The notes beneath the pieces were generated by a model. That model did no database searches. It was not told the origin of the DNA and worked only from the letters and a program-made list of their open reading frames with translations. Below, in pieces: positions 52,296 to 64,000 of a stretch of 64,000 nucleotides of DNA (position 1 is the first letter of the stretch; the number at the start of each line of letters is the position of its first letter). Source of the DNA: Auanema rhodensis (taxonomy: Eukaryota > Nematoda > Chromadorea > Rhabditida > Rhabditidae); NCBI GenBank assembly GCA_964057225.1, contig OZ059898.1:2170001-2234000 (forward strand). Reading direction: 5' to 3'. The position numbers and the translations under genes are program-made.

Positions 52296-53350
52296 TTTCA
52301 CCCTGAAGAATTAATTTTTTTGTTGAATAACATTGTCCATCGTCTTTGCCTTGAAAAAAGGAATCTAAAAACATCTACTTTTTGCTAAATTATTTTGAAA
52401 TTTTTCGAAAAAATTTTTGTCAAAATGTTTTTGGAAGCAATGTTGAGTGTACATGGAAACTCAACATACACTAATGCATCATTTTTCAAACGATCATAAC
52501 TAATTTTTGTATTAAGCGTTTCTCAATGTATTATAGTGCATTCGATGCGGATTTTTAAGCTGCGTCGATCTGTGTTATCAGATTTGCGCTAGCTTAAAAA
52601 TGCACCGTGAAATCAACTGATATAAGTTCACACTTATATCCTCGATTTTCACCCTGAAGAATTAATGTTTTCGTTGAATAACATTGTCAATCGTCTTTGC
52701 CTTGAAAAAAGGAATCTAAAAACATCTACTTTTTGCTAAATTATTTTGAAATTTTTCGAAAAAATTTTTGTCAAAATGTTTTTGGAAGCAATGTTGAGTG
52801 TACATGGAAACTCAACATACACTAATGCATCATTTTTCAAACGATCATAACTAATTTTTGTATTAAGCGTTTCTCAATGTAGTATAGTGCATTCGATGCG
52901 GATTTTTAAGCTGCGTCGATCTGTGTTATCAGATTTGCGCTAGCTTAAAAATGCACCGAGATATCAACTGATATAAGTTCAAACTTATATCCTCGATTTT
53001 CACCCTGAAGATTTAATTTTTTTGTTGAATAACATTGTCCATCGTCTTTGCCTTGAAAAAAGGAATCTAAAAACATCTACTTTTTGCTAAATTATTTTGA
53101 AATTTTCTGAAAAAATTTTTGTCAAAATGTTTTTGGAAGCAATGTTGAGTGTACATGGAAACTCAACATACACTAATGCATCATTTTTCAAACGATCATA
53201 ACTAATTTTTGTATTAAGCGTTTCTCAATGTAGTATAGTGCATTCGATGCGGATTTTTAAGCTGCGTCGATCTGTGTTATCAGATTTGCGCTAGCTTAAA
53301 AATGCACCGAGATATCAACTGATATAAGTTCACACTTATATCCTCGATTT

Positions 53351-53542
53351 TCACCCTGAAGATTTAATTTTTTCGTTGAATAACATTGTCCATCGTCTTT
53401 GCCTTGAAAAATGGAATCTAAAAACATCTACTTTTTGCTGAATTATTTTGAAATTTTTCGAAAAAATTTTTGTCAAAATGTTTTTGGAAGCAATGTTGAG
53501 TGTACATGGAAACTCAACATACACTAATGCATCATTTTTCAA
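53351..53542 (-). other. Chance 63-codon open frame in monomer M153, not a gene
   Basis: Identical to the frame at 27377-27568. It is opened by the same G at pos 92 (53440). The distance between the two is 25,974 bp, exactly 74 monomers. It is a passenger of the segmental duplication and shows no sign of being a gene. Confidence 0.1.
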
Positions 53543-56500
53543 ACGATCATAACTAATTTTTGTATTAAGCGTTTCTCAATGTAGTATAGTGCATTCGATG
53601 CGGATTTTTAAGCTGCGTCGATCTGTGTTATCAGATTTGCGCTAGCTTAAAAATGCACCGAGATATCAACTGATATAAGTTCACACTTATATCCTCGATT
53701 TTCACCCTGAAGAATTAATTTTTTTGTTGAATAACATTGTCCATCGTCTTTGCCTTGAAAAAAGGAATCTAAAAACATCTACTTTTTGCTAAATTATTTT
53801 GAAATTTTTCGAAAAAATTTTTGTCAAAATGTTTTTGGAAGCAATGTTGAGTGTACATGGAAACTCAACATACACTAATGCATCATTTTTCAAACGATCA
53901 TAACTAATTTTTGTATTAAGCGTTTCTCAATGTATTATAGTGCATTCGATGCGGATTTTTAAGCTGCGTCGATCTGTGTTATCAGATTTGCGCTAGCTTA
54001 AAAATGCACCGTGAAATCAACTGATATAAGTTCACACTTATATCCTCGATTTTCACCCTGAAGAATTAATGTTTTCGTTGAATAACATTGTCAATCGTCT
54101 TTGCCTTGAAAAAAGGAATCTAAAAACATCTACTTTTTGCTAAATTATTTTGAAATTTTTCGAAAAAATTTTTGTCAAAATGTTTTTGGAAGCAATGTTG
54201 AGTGTACATGGAAACTCAACATACACTAATGCATCATTTTTCAAACGATCATAACTAATTTTTGTATTAAGCGTTTCTCAGTGTAGTATAGTGCATTCGA
54301 TGCGGATTTTTAAGCTGCGTCGATCTGTGTTATCAGATTTGCGCTAGCTTAAAAATGCACCGAGATATCAACTGATATAAGTTCACACTTATATCCTCGA
54401 TTTTCACCCTGAAGATTTAATTTTTTCGTTGAATAACATTGTCCATCGTCTTTGCCTTGAAAAATGGAATCTAAAAACATCTACTTTTTGCTAAATTATT
54501 TTGAAATTTTTCGAAAAAATTTTTGTCAAAATGTTTTTGGAAGCAATGTTGAGTGTACATGGAAACTCAACATACACTAATGCATCATTTTTCAAACGAT
54601 CATAACTAATTTTTGTATTAAGCGTTTCTCAATGTAGTATAGTGCATTCGATGCGGATTTTTAAGCTGCGTCGATCTGTGTTATCAGATTTGCGCTAGCT
54701 TAAAAATGCACCGAGATATCAACTGATATAAGTTCAAACTTATATCCTCGATTTTCACCCTGAAGAATTAATTTTTTTGTTGAATAACATTGTCCATCGT
54801 CTTTGCCTTGAAAAAAGGAATCTAAAAACATCTACTTTTTGCTAAATTATTTTGAAATTTTTCGAAAAAATTTTTGTCAAAATGTTTTTGGAAGCAATGT
54901 TGAGTGTACATGGAAACTCAACATACACTAATGCATCATTTTTCAAACGATCATAACTAATTTTTGTATTAAGCGTTTCTCAATGTAGTATAGTGCATTC
55001 GATGCGGATTTTTAAGCTGCGTCGATTTGTGTTATCAGATTTGCGCTAGCTTAAAAATGCACCGAGATATAAACTGATATAAGTTCACACTTATATCCTC
55101 GATTTTCACCCAGAAGATTTAATTTTTTCGTTGAATAACATTGTCCATCGTCTTTGCCTTGTAAAATGGAATCTAAAAACATCTACTTTTTGCTAAATTA
55201 TTTTGAAATTTTTCGAAAAAATTTTTGTCAAAATGTTTTTGGAAGCAATGTTGAGTGTACATGGAAACTCAACATACACTAATGCATCATTTTTCAAACG
55301 ATCATAACTAATTTTTGTTTTAAGCGTTTCTCAATGTAGTATAGTGCATTCGATGCGGATTTTTAAGCTGCGTCGATCTGTGTTATCAGATTTGCGCTAG
55401 CTTAAAAATGCACCGAGATATCAACTGATATAAGTTCACACTTATATCCTCGATTTTCACCCTGAAGAATTAATTTTTTTGTTGAATAACATTGTCCATC
55501 GTCTTTGCCTTGAAAAAAGGAATCTAAAAACATCTACTTTTTGCTAAATTATTTTGAAATTTTTCGAAAAAATTTTTGTCAAAATGTTTTTGGAAGCAAT
55601 GTTGAGTGTACATGGAAACTCAACATACACTAATGCATCATTTTTCAAACGATCATAACTAATTTTTGTATTAAGCGTTTCTCAATGTATTATAGTGCAT
55701 TCGATGCGGATTTTTAAGCTGCGTCGATCTGTGTTATCAGATTTGCGCTAGCTTAAAAATGCACCGTGAAATCAACTGATATAAGTTCACACTTATATCC
55801 TCGATTTTCACCCTGAAGAATTAATGTTTTCGTTGAATAACATTGTCAATCGTCTTTGCCTTGAAAAAAGGAATCTAAAAACATCTACTTTTTGCTAAAT
55901 TATTTTGAAATTTTTCGAAAAAATTTTTGTCAAAATGTTTTTGGAAGCAATGTTGAGTGTACATGGAAACTCAACATACACTAATGCATCATTTTTCAAA
56001 CGATCATAACTAATTTTTGTATTAAGAGTTTCTCAATGTAGTATAGTGCATTCGATGCGGATTTTTAAGCTGCGTCGATCTGTGTTATCAGATTTGCGCT
56101 AGCTTAAAAATGCACCGAGATATCAACTGATATAAGTTCACACTTATATCCTCGATTTTCACCCTGAAGAATTAATTTTTTTGTTGAATAACATTGTCCA
56201 TCGTCTTTGCCTTGAAAAAAGGAATCTAAAAACATCTACTTTTTGCTAAATTATTTTGAAATTTTTCGAAAAAATTTTTGTCAAAATGTTTTTGGAAGCA
56301 ATGTTGAGTGTACATGGAAACTCAACATACACTAATGCATCATTTTTCAAACGATCATAACTAATTTTTGTATTAAGCGTTTCTCAATGTAGTATAGTGC
56401 ATTCGATGCGGATTTTTAAGCTGCGTCGATCTGTGTTATCAGATTTGCGCTAGCTTAAAAATGCACCGAGATATCAACTGATATAAGTTCAAACTTATAT

Positions 56501-59500
56501 CCTCGATTTTCACCCTGAAGAATTAATTTTTTTGTTGAATAACATTGTCCATCGTCTTTGCCTTGAAAAAAGGAATCTAAAAACATCTACTTTTTGCTAA
56601 ATTATTTTGAAATTTTTCGAAAAAATTTTTGTCAAAATGTTTTTGGAAGCAATGTTGAGTGTACATGGAAACTCAACATACACTAATGCATCATTTTTCA
56701 AACGATCATAACTAATTTTTGTATTAAGCGTTTCTCAATGTAGTATAGTGCATTCGATGCGGATTTTTAAGCTGCGTCGATCTGTGTTATCAGATTTGCG
56801 CTAGCTTAAAAATGCACCGAGATATCAACTGATATAAGTTCAAACTTATATCCTCGATTTTCACCCTGAAGATTTAATTTTTTTGTTGAATAACATTGTC
56901 CATCGTCTTTGCCTTGAAAAAAGGAATCTAAAAACATCTACTTTTTGCTAAATTATTTTGAAATTTTCTGAAAAAATTTTTGTCAAAATGTTTTTGGAAG
57001 CAATGTTGAGTGTACATGGAAACTCAACATACACTAATGCATCATTTTTCAAACGATCATAACTAATTTTTGTATTAAGCGTTTCTCAATGTAGTATAGT
57101 GCATTCGATGCGGATTTTTAAGCTGCGTCGATCTGTGTTATCAGATTTGCGCTAGCTTAAAAATGCACCGAGATATCAACTGATATAAGTTCACACTTAT
57201 ATCCTCGATTTTCACCCTGAAGATTTAATTTTTTCGTTGAATAACATTGTCCATCGTCTTTGCCTTGAAAAATGGAATCTAAAAACATCTACTTTTTGCT
57301 AAATTATTTTGAAATTTTTCGAAAAAATTTTTGTCAAAATGTTTTTGGAAGCTATGTTGAGTGTACATGGAAACTCAACATACACTAATGCATCATTTTT
57401 CAAACGATCATAACTAATTTTTGTATTAAGCGTTTCTCAATGTAGTATAGTGCATTCGATGCGGATTTTTAAGCTGCGTCGATCTGTGTTATCAGATTTG
57501 CGCTAGCTTAAAAATGCACCGAGATATCAACTGATATAAGTTCACACTTATATCCTCGATTTTCACCCTGAAGAATTAATTTTTTTGTTGAATAACATTG
57601 TCCATCGTCTTTGCCTTGAAAAAAGGAATCTAAAAACATCTACTTTTTGCTAAATTATTTTGAAATTTTTCGAAAAAATTTTTGTCAAAATGTTTTTGGA
57701 AGCAATGTTGAGTGTACATGGAAACTCAACATACACTAATGCATCATTTTTCAAACGATCATAACTAATTTTTGTATTAAGCGTTTCTCAATGTATTATA
57801 GTGCATTCGATGCGGATTTTTAAGCTGCGTCGATCTGTGTTATCAGATTTGCGCTAGCTTAAAAATGCACCGTGAAATCAACTGATATAAGTTCACACTT
57901 ATATCCTCGATTTTCACCCTGAAGAATTAATGTTTTCGTTGAATAACATTGTCAATCGTCTTTGCCTTGAAAAAAGGAATCTAAAAACATCTACTTTTTG
58001 CTAAATTATTTTGAAATTTTTCGAAAAAATTTTTGTCAAAATGTTTTTGGAAGCAATGTTGAGTGTACATGGAAACTCAACATACACTAATGCATCATTT
58101 TTCAAACGATCATAACTAATTTTTGTATTAAGCGTTTCTCAATGTATTATAGTGCATTCGATGCGGATTTTTAAGCTGCGTCGATCTGTGTTATCAGATT
58201 TGCGCTAGCTTAAAAATGCACCGTGAAATCAACTGATATAAGTTCACACTTATATCCTCGATTTTCACCCTGAAGAATTAATGTTTTCGTTGAATAACAT
58301 TGTCAATCGTCTTTGCCTTGAAAAAAGGAATCTAAAAACATCTACTTTTTGCTAAATTATTTTGAAATTTTTCGAAAAAATTTTTGTCAAAATGTTTTTG
58401 GAAGCAATGTTGAGTGTACATGGAAACTCAACATACACTAATGCATCATTTTTCAAACGATCATAACTAATTTTTGTATTAAGCGTTTCTCAATGTAGTA
58501 TAGTGCATTCGATGCGGATTTTTAAGCTGCGTCGATCTGTGTTATCAGATTTGCGCTAGCTTAAAAATGCACCGAGATATCAACTGATATAAGTTCAAAC
58601 TTATATCCTCGATTTTCACCCTGAAGAATTAATTTTTTTGTTGAATAACATTGTCCATCGTCTTTGCCTTGAAAAAAGGAATCTAAAAACATCTACTTTT
58701 TGCTAAATTATTTTGAAATTTTTCGAAAAAATTTTTGTCAAAATGTTTTTGGAAGCAATGTTGAGTGTACATGGAAACTCAACATACACTAATGCATCAT
58801 TTTTCAAACGATCATAACTAATTTTTGTATTAAGCGTTTCTCAATGTAGTATAGTGCATTCGATGCGGATTTTTAAGCTGCGTCGATTTGTGTTATCAGA
58901 TTTGCGCTAGCTTAAAAATGCACCGAGATATAAACTGATATAAGTTCACACTTATATCCTCGATTTTCACCCAGAAGATTTAATTTTTTCGTTGAATAAC
59001 ATTGTCCATCGTCTTTGCCTTGAAAAAAGGAATCTAAAAACATCTACTTTTTGCTAAATTATTTTGAAATTTTTCGAAAAAATTTTTGTCAAAATGTTTT
59101 TGGAAGCAATGTTGAGTGTACATGGAAACTCAACATACACTAATGCATCATTTTTCAAACGATCATAACTAATTTTTGTATTAAGCGTTTCTCAATGTAT
59201 TATAGTGCATTCGATGCGGATTTTTAAGCTGCGTCGATCTGTGTTATCAGATTTGCGCTAGCTTAAAAATGCACCGTGAAATCAACTGATATAAGTTCAC
59301 ACTTATATCCTCGATTTTCACCCTGAAGAATTAATGTTTTCGTTGAATAACATTGTCAATCGTCTTTGCCTTGAAAAAAGGAATCTAAAAACATCTACTT
59401 TTTGCTAAATTATTTTGAAATTTTTCGAAAAAATTTTTGTCAAAATGTTTTTGGAAGCAATGTTGAGTGTACATGGAAACTCAACATACACTAATGCATC

Positions 59501-60017
59501 ATTTTTCAAACGATCATAACTAATTTTTGTATTAAGAGTTTCTCAATGTAGTATAGTGCATTCGATGCGGATTTTTAAGCTGCGTCGATCTGTGTTATCA
59601 GATTTGCGCTAGCTTAAAAATGCACCGAGATATCAACTGATATAAGTTCACACTTATATCCTCGATTTTCACCCTGAAGAATTAATTTTTTTGTTGAATA
59701 ACATTGTCCATCGTCTTTGCCTTGAAAAAAGGAATCTAAAAACATCTACTTTTTGCTAAATTATTTTGAAATTTTTCGAAAAAATTTTTGTCAAAATGTT
59801 TTTGGAAGCAATGTTGAGTGTACATGGAAACTCAACATACACTAATGCATCATTTTTCAAACGATCATAACTAATTTTTGTATTAAGCGTTTCTCAATGT
59901 AGTATAGTGCATTCGATGCGGATTTTTAAGCTGCGTCGATCTGTGTTATCAGATTTGCGCTAGCTTAAAAATGCACCGAGATATCAACTGATATAAGTTC
60001 AAACTTATATCCTCGAT

Positions 60018-62123
60018 TTTCACCCTGAAGAATTAATTTTTTTGTTGAATAACATTGTCCATCGTCTTTGCCTTGAAAAAAGGAATCTAAAAACATCTAC
60101 TTTTTGCTAAATTATTTTGAAATTTTTCGAAAAAATTTTTGTCAAAATGTTTTTGGAAGCAATGTTGAGTGTACATGGAAACTCAACATACACTAATGCA
60201 TCATTTTTCAAACGATCATAACTAATTTTTGTATTAAGCGTTTCTCAATGTAGTATAGTGCATTCGATGCGGATTTTTAAGCTGCGTCGATCTGTGTTAT
60301 CAGATTTGCGCTAGCTTAAAAATGCACCGAGATATCAACTGATATAAGTTCAAACTTATATCCTCGATTTTCACCCTGAAGATTTAATTTTTTTGTTGAA
60401 TAACATTGTCCATCGTCTTTGCCTTGAAAAAAGGAATCTAAAAACATCTACTTTTTGCTAAATTATTTTGAAATTTTCTGAAAAAATTTTTGTCAAAATG
60501 TTTTTGGAAGCAATGTTGAGTGTACATGGAAACTCAACATACACTAATGCATCATTTTTCAAACGATCATAACTAATTTTTGTATTAAGCGTTTCTCAAT
60601 GTATTATAGTGCATTCGATGCGGATTTTTAAGCTGCGTCGATCTGTGTTATCAGATTTGCGCTAGCTTAAAAATGCACCGTGAAATCAACTGATATAAGT
60701 TCACACTTATATCCTCGATTTTCACCCTGAAGAATTAATGTTTTCGTTGAATAACATTGTCAATCGTCTTTGCCTTGAAAAAAGGAATCTAAAAACATCT
60801 ACTTTTTGCTAAATTATTTTGAAATTTTTCGAAAAAATTTTTGTCAAAATGTTTTTGGAAGCAATGTTGAGTGTACATGGAAACTCAACATACACTAATG
60901 CATCATTTTTCAAACGATCATAACTAATTTTTGTATTAAGCGTTTCTCAATGTAGTATAGTGCATTCGATGCGGATTTTTAAGCTGCGTCGATCTGTGTT
61001 ATCAGATTTGCGCTAGCTTAAAAATGCACCGAGATATCAACTGATATAAGTTCAAACTTATATCCTCGATTTTCACCCTGAAGAATTAATTTTTTTGTTG
61101 AATAACATTGTCCATCGTCTTTGCCTTGAAAAAAGGAATCTAAAAACATCTACTTTTTGCTAAATTATTTTGAAATTTTTCGAAAAAATTTTTGTCAAAA
61201 TGTTTTTGGAAGCAATGTTGAGTGTACATGGAAACTCAACATACACTAATGCATCATTTTTCAAACGATCATAACTAATTTTTGTATTAAGCGTTTCTCA
61301 ATGTAGTATAGTGCATTCGATGCGGATTTTTAAGCTGCGTCGATCTGTGTTATCAGATTTGCGCTAGCTTAAAAATGCACCGAGATATCAACTGATATAA
61401 GTTCAAACTTATATCCTCGATTTTCACCCTGAAGATTTAATTTTTTTGTTGAATAACATTGTCCATCGTCTTTGCCTTGAAAAAAGGAATCTAAAAACAT
61501 CTACTTTTTGCTAAATTATTTTGAAATTTTCTGAAAAAATTTTTGTCAAAATGTTTTTGGAAGCAATGTTGAGTGTACATGGAAACTCAACATACACTAA
61601 TGCATCATTTTTCAAACGATCATAACTAATTTTTGTATTAAGCGTTTCTCAATGTATTATAGTGCATTCGATGCGGATTTTTAAGCTGCGTCGATCTGTG
61701 TTATCAGATTTGCGCTAGCTTAAAAATGCACCGTGAAATCAACTGATATAAGTTCACACTTATATCCTCGATTTTCACCCTGAAGAATTAATGTTTTCGT
61801 TGAATAACATTGTCAATCGTCTTTGCCTTGAAAAAAGGAATCTAAAAACATCTACTTTTTGCTAAATTATTTTGAAATTTTTCGAAAAAATTTTTGTCAA
61901 AATGTTTTTGGAAGCAATGTTGAGTGTACATGGAAACTCAACATACACTAATGCATCATTTTTCAAACGATCATAACTAATTTTTGTATTAAGCGTTTCT
62001 CAATGTAGTATAGTGCATTCGATGCGGATTTTTAAGCTGCGTCGATCTGTGTTATCAGATTTGCGCTAGCTTAAAAATGCACCGAGATATCAACTGATAT
62101 AAGTTCACACTTATATCCTCGAT
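60018..62123. repeat. Three-monomer higher-order repeat, two copies (M172-M174, M175-M177)
   Basis: Each copy is 1,053 bp: 26T/336A; 15T/26T with 110C/111T and 236T/313T/316A; then 21G/43A. M174 ends with 336A and M177 with 336C, so the copies differ at that site. The upstream duplicate has only one copy of this trio at the corresponding place (M100-M102). Confidence 0.8.
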
Positions 62124-64000
62124 TTTCACCCTGAAGATTTAATTTTTTTGTTGAATAACATTGTCCATCGTCTTTGCCTTGAAAAAAGGAATCTAAAAAC
62201 ATCTACTTTTTGCTAAATTATTTTGAAATTTTTCGAAAAAATTTTTGTCAAAATGTTTTTGGAAGCAATGTTGAGTGTACATGGAAACTCAACATACACT
62301 AATGCATCATTTTTCAAACGATCATAACTAATTTTTGTATTAAGCGTTTCTCAATGTAGTATAGTGCATTCGATGCGGATTTTTAAGCTGCGTCGATCTG
62401 TGTTATCAGATTTGCGCTAGCTTAAAAATGCACCGAGATATCAACTGATATAAGTTCAAACTTATATCCTCGATTTTCACCCTGAAGAATTAATTTTTTT
62501 GTTGAATAACATTGTCCATCGTCTTTGCCTTGAAAAAAGGAATCTAAAAACATCTACTTTTTGCTAAATTATTTTGAAATTTTTCGAAAAAATTTTTGTC
62601 AAAATGTTTTTGGAAGCAATGTTGAGTGTACATGGAAACTCAACATACACTAATGCATCATTTTTCAAACGATCATAACTAATTTTTGTATTAAGCGTTT
62701 CTCAATGTAGTATAGTGCATTCGATGCGGATTTTTAAGCTGCGTCGATCTGTGTTATCAGATTTGCGCTAGCTTAAAAATGCACCGAGATATAAACTGAT
62801 ATAAGTTCACACTTATATCCTCGATTTTCACCCAGAAGATTTAATTTTTTCGTTGAATAACATTGTCCATCGTCTTTGCCTTGTAAAATGGAATCTAAAA
62901 ACATCTACTTTTTGCTAAATTATTTGGAAATTTTTCGAAAAAATTTTTGTCAAAATGTTTTTGGAAGCAATGTTGAGTGTACATGGAAACTCAACATACA
63001 CTAATGCATCATTTTTCAAACGATCATAACTAATTTTTGTATTAAGCGTTTCTCAATGTAGTATAGTGCATTCGATGCGGATTTTTAAGCTGCGTCGATC
63101 TGTGTTATCAGATTTGCGCTAGCTTAAAAATGCACCGAGATATCAACTGATATAAGTTCAAACTTATATCCTCGATTTTCACCCTGAAGAATTAATTTTT
63201 TTGTTGAATAACATTGTCCATCGTCTTTGCCTTGGAAAAAGGAATCTAAAAACATCTACTTTTTGCTAAATTATTTTGAAATTTTTCGAAAAAATTTTTG
63301 TCAAAATGTTTTTGGAAGCAATGTTGAGTGTACATGGAAACTCAACATACACTAATGCATCATTTTTCAAACGATCATAACTAATTTTTGTATTAAGCGT
63401 TTCTCAATGTAGTATAGTGCATTCGATGCGGATTTTTAAGCTGCGTCGATCTGTGTTATCAGATTTGCGCTAGCTTAAAAATGCACCGAGATATCAACTG
63501 ATATAAGTTCACACTTATATCCTCGATTTTCACCCTGAAGATTTAATTTTTTCGTTGAATAACATTGTCCATCGTCTTTGCCTTGAAAAATGGAATCTAA
63601 AAACATCTACTTTTTGCTAAATTATTTTGAAATTTTTCGAAAAAATTTTTGTCAAAATGTTTTTGGAAGCAATGTTGAGTGTACATGGAAACTCAACATA
63701 CACTAATGCATCATTTTTCAAACGATCATAACTAATTTTTGTATTAAGAGTTTCTCAATGTAGTATAGTGCATTCGATGCGGATTTTTAAGCTGCGTCGA
63801 TCTGTGTTATCAGATTTGCGCTAGCTTAAAAATGCACCGAGATATCAACTGATATAAGTTCACACTTATATCCTCGATTTTCACCCTGAAGATTTAATTT
63901 TTTTGTTGAATAACATTGTCCATCGTCTTTGCCTTGAAAAAAGGAATCTAAAAACATCTACTTTTTGCTAAATTATTTTGAAATTTTTCGAAAAAATTTT
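62124..64000. repeat. Third copy of the seven-monomer pattern, cut by the window end (M178-M183)
   Basis: M179-M183 follow the order of M111-M115 and M104-M108 (319A; 9A/59T/101G; 59G; 15T/64T with 222A; 15T/26T). The preceding M178 (15T/26T, 336A) resembles M108. M183 is partial (122 bp). The array continues beyond the window. Confidence 0.8.

Larger units (their letters stand above)
47031..61070. repeat. Large segmental duplication, copy 2 (40 monomers)
   Basis: M135-M174 repeat M67-M102 with whole-monomer changes: a five-monomer gain (M142-M146), a one-monomer gain (M148 and M149 both correspond to M75) and a two-monomer loss (M82-M83 absent). That is +5 +1 -2 = +4 monomers, which equals 40 minus 36. 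M156 (54402-54752) differs in type from its counterpart M84 (15T/64T instead of 26T). From M157 to M174 (54753-61070) the variant order matches copy 1 without a gap. The match may extend past the window end, because M178-M183 follow a pattern also found around 37.5-40.3 kb. Confidence 0.85.
1..64000. repeat. 351-bp satellite DNA array, 182 full monomers plus one partial
   Basis: The same 351-bp unit recurs head to tail across all 64,000 bases with no unique sequence between copies. Starts of the TTTCACCCTG landmark (1, 352, 703, 1054, 1404, 1755 and so on to 63879) fit a strict 351-bp step with only four 350-bp exceptions, which confirms the count. Copies differ at a limited set of recurrent sites, and I estimate roughly 97-100% identity between copies by eye. 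All copies have the same orientation. Known families of this form are centromeric or pericentromeric satellites of eukaryotes; the location here is inferred, not shown. The consensus has about 110 G+C in 351 bases. The length is divisible by three, so a reading frame would carry on from monomer to monomer, yet stops occur in all frames. I do not recognise the satellite family. Confidence 0.99.

Noticed and set aside
1-64000. CRISPR array
   Set aside because: The repeat is 351 bp with no unique spacers between copies. CRISPR repeats are short and separated by distinct spacers.
1-64000. Ribosomal DNA spacer or telomeric repeats
   Set aside because: No rRNA sequence and no runs of TTAGG- or TTAGGG-type repeats were seen.

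Overview
The whole window is one uninterrupted tandem array of an AT-rich satellite DNA. The monomer is 351 bp (consensus about 31% G+C) and every copy lies in the same orientation. There are 182 complete monomers plus a 122-bp partial copy at the right edge (63879-64000). Both window edges fall inside the array, so its real length is greater than 64 kb. With an arbitrary phase starting at TTTCACCCTG, monomer n begins at 1+351(n-1), minus one base for each earlier 350-bp monomer (numbers 4, 12, 21 and 56). This rule predicts every start I checked. No protein gene, RNA gene, transposon, CRISPR array or unique spacer is present. Two identical 63-codon open frames are by-products of one base change in the satellite. 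Numbers such as M67 below are monomer numbers; 'pos' means position within the monomer.

Organism: this looks like centromeric or pericentromeric heterochromatin of a eukaryote. High A+T, a CpG count that is not depleted (13 per monomer against about 8.6 expected) and a long dyad-rich monomer would fit an arthropod or another lineage with little DNA methylation. The sequence alone does not name the species, and I do not recognise the satellite family.

The monomer itself: it carries several dyad symmetries. These are a 9-bp stem with a 10-nt loop (pos 145-172), a 51-nt imperfect palindrome with 11-bp outer arms (pos 256-306), a 9-bp stem with a 4-nt loop (pos 324-345) and a perfect 12-bp palindrome (pos 106-117) inside a run of A and T tracts. 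Eight bases at pos 23-30 match the left part of the mammalian CENP-B box, but the right part is missing.

Layout: two sequence domains meet at about 21.4-22.1 kb. The left domain (1 to about 21.4 kb) is marked by pos 49T. It holds an 8-9-monomer higher-order repeat (703-8421), a mixed block with a dimer repeat (8422-14037), a nearly uniform block (14038-19652) and a transition block. The right domain (about 21.4 kb to the end) is marked by pos 26T, pos 336A and two haplotypes that cross monomer junctions. It contains a 12.6-kb segment (23163-35798) repeated about 24-26 kb downstream (47031-61070) with internal gains and losses of whole monomers. It also has 7-mer, 5-mer, 4/5-mer and 3-mer higher-order repeats and a small left-domain-like island at 45276-46679. 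Several mosaic monomers show where unequal exchange joined two variants. The picture is of an array evolving by repeated unequal crossing-over or segmental amplification, with almost no small indels. All variant calls were made by eye at diagnostic sites, not by computed alignment.
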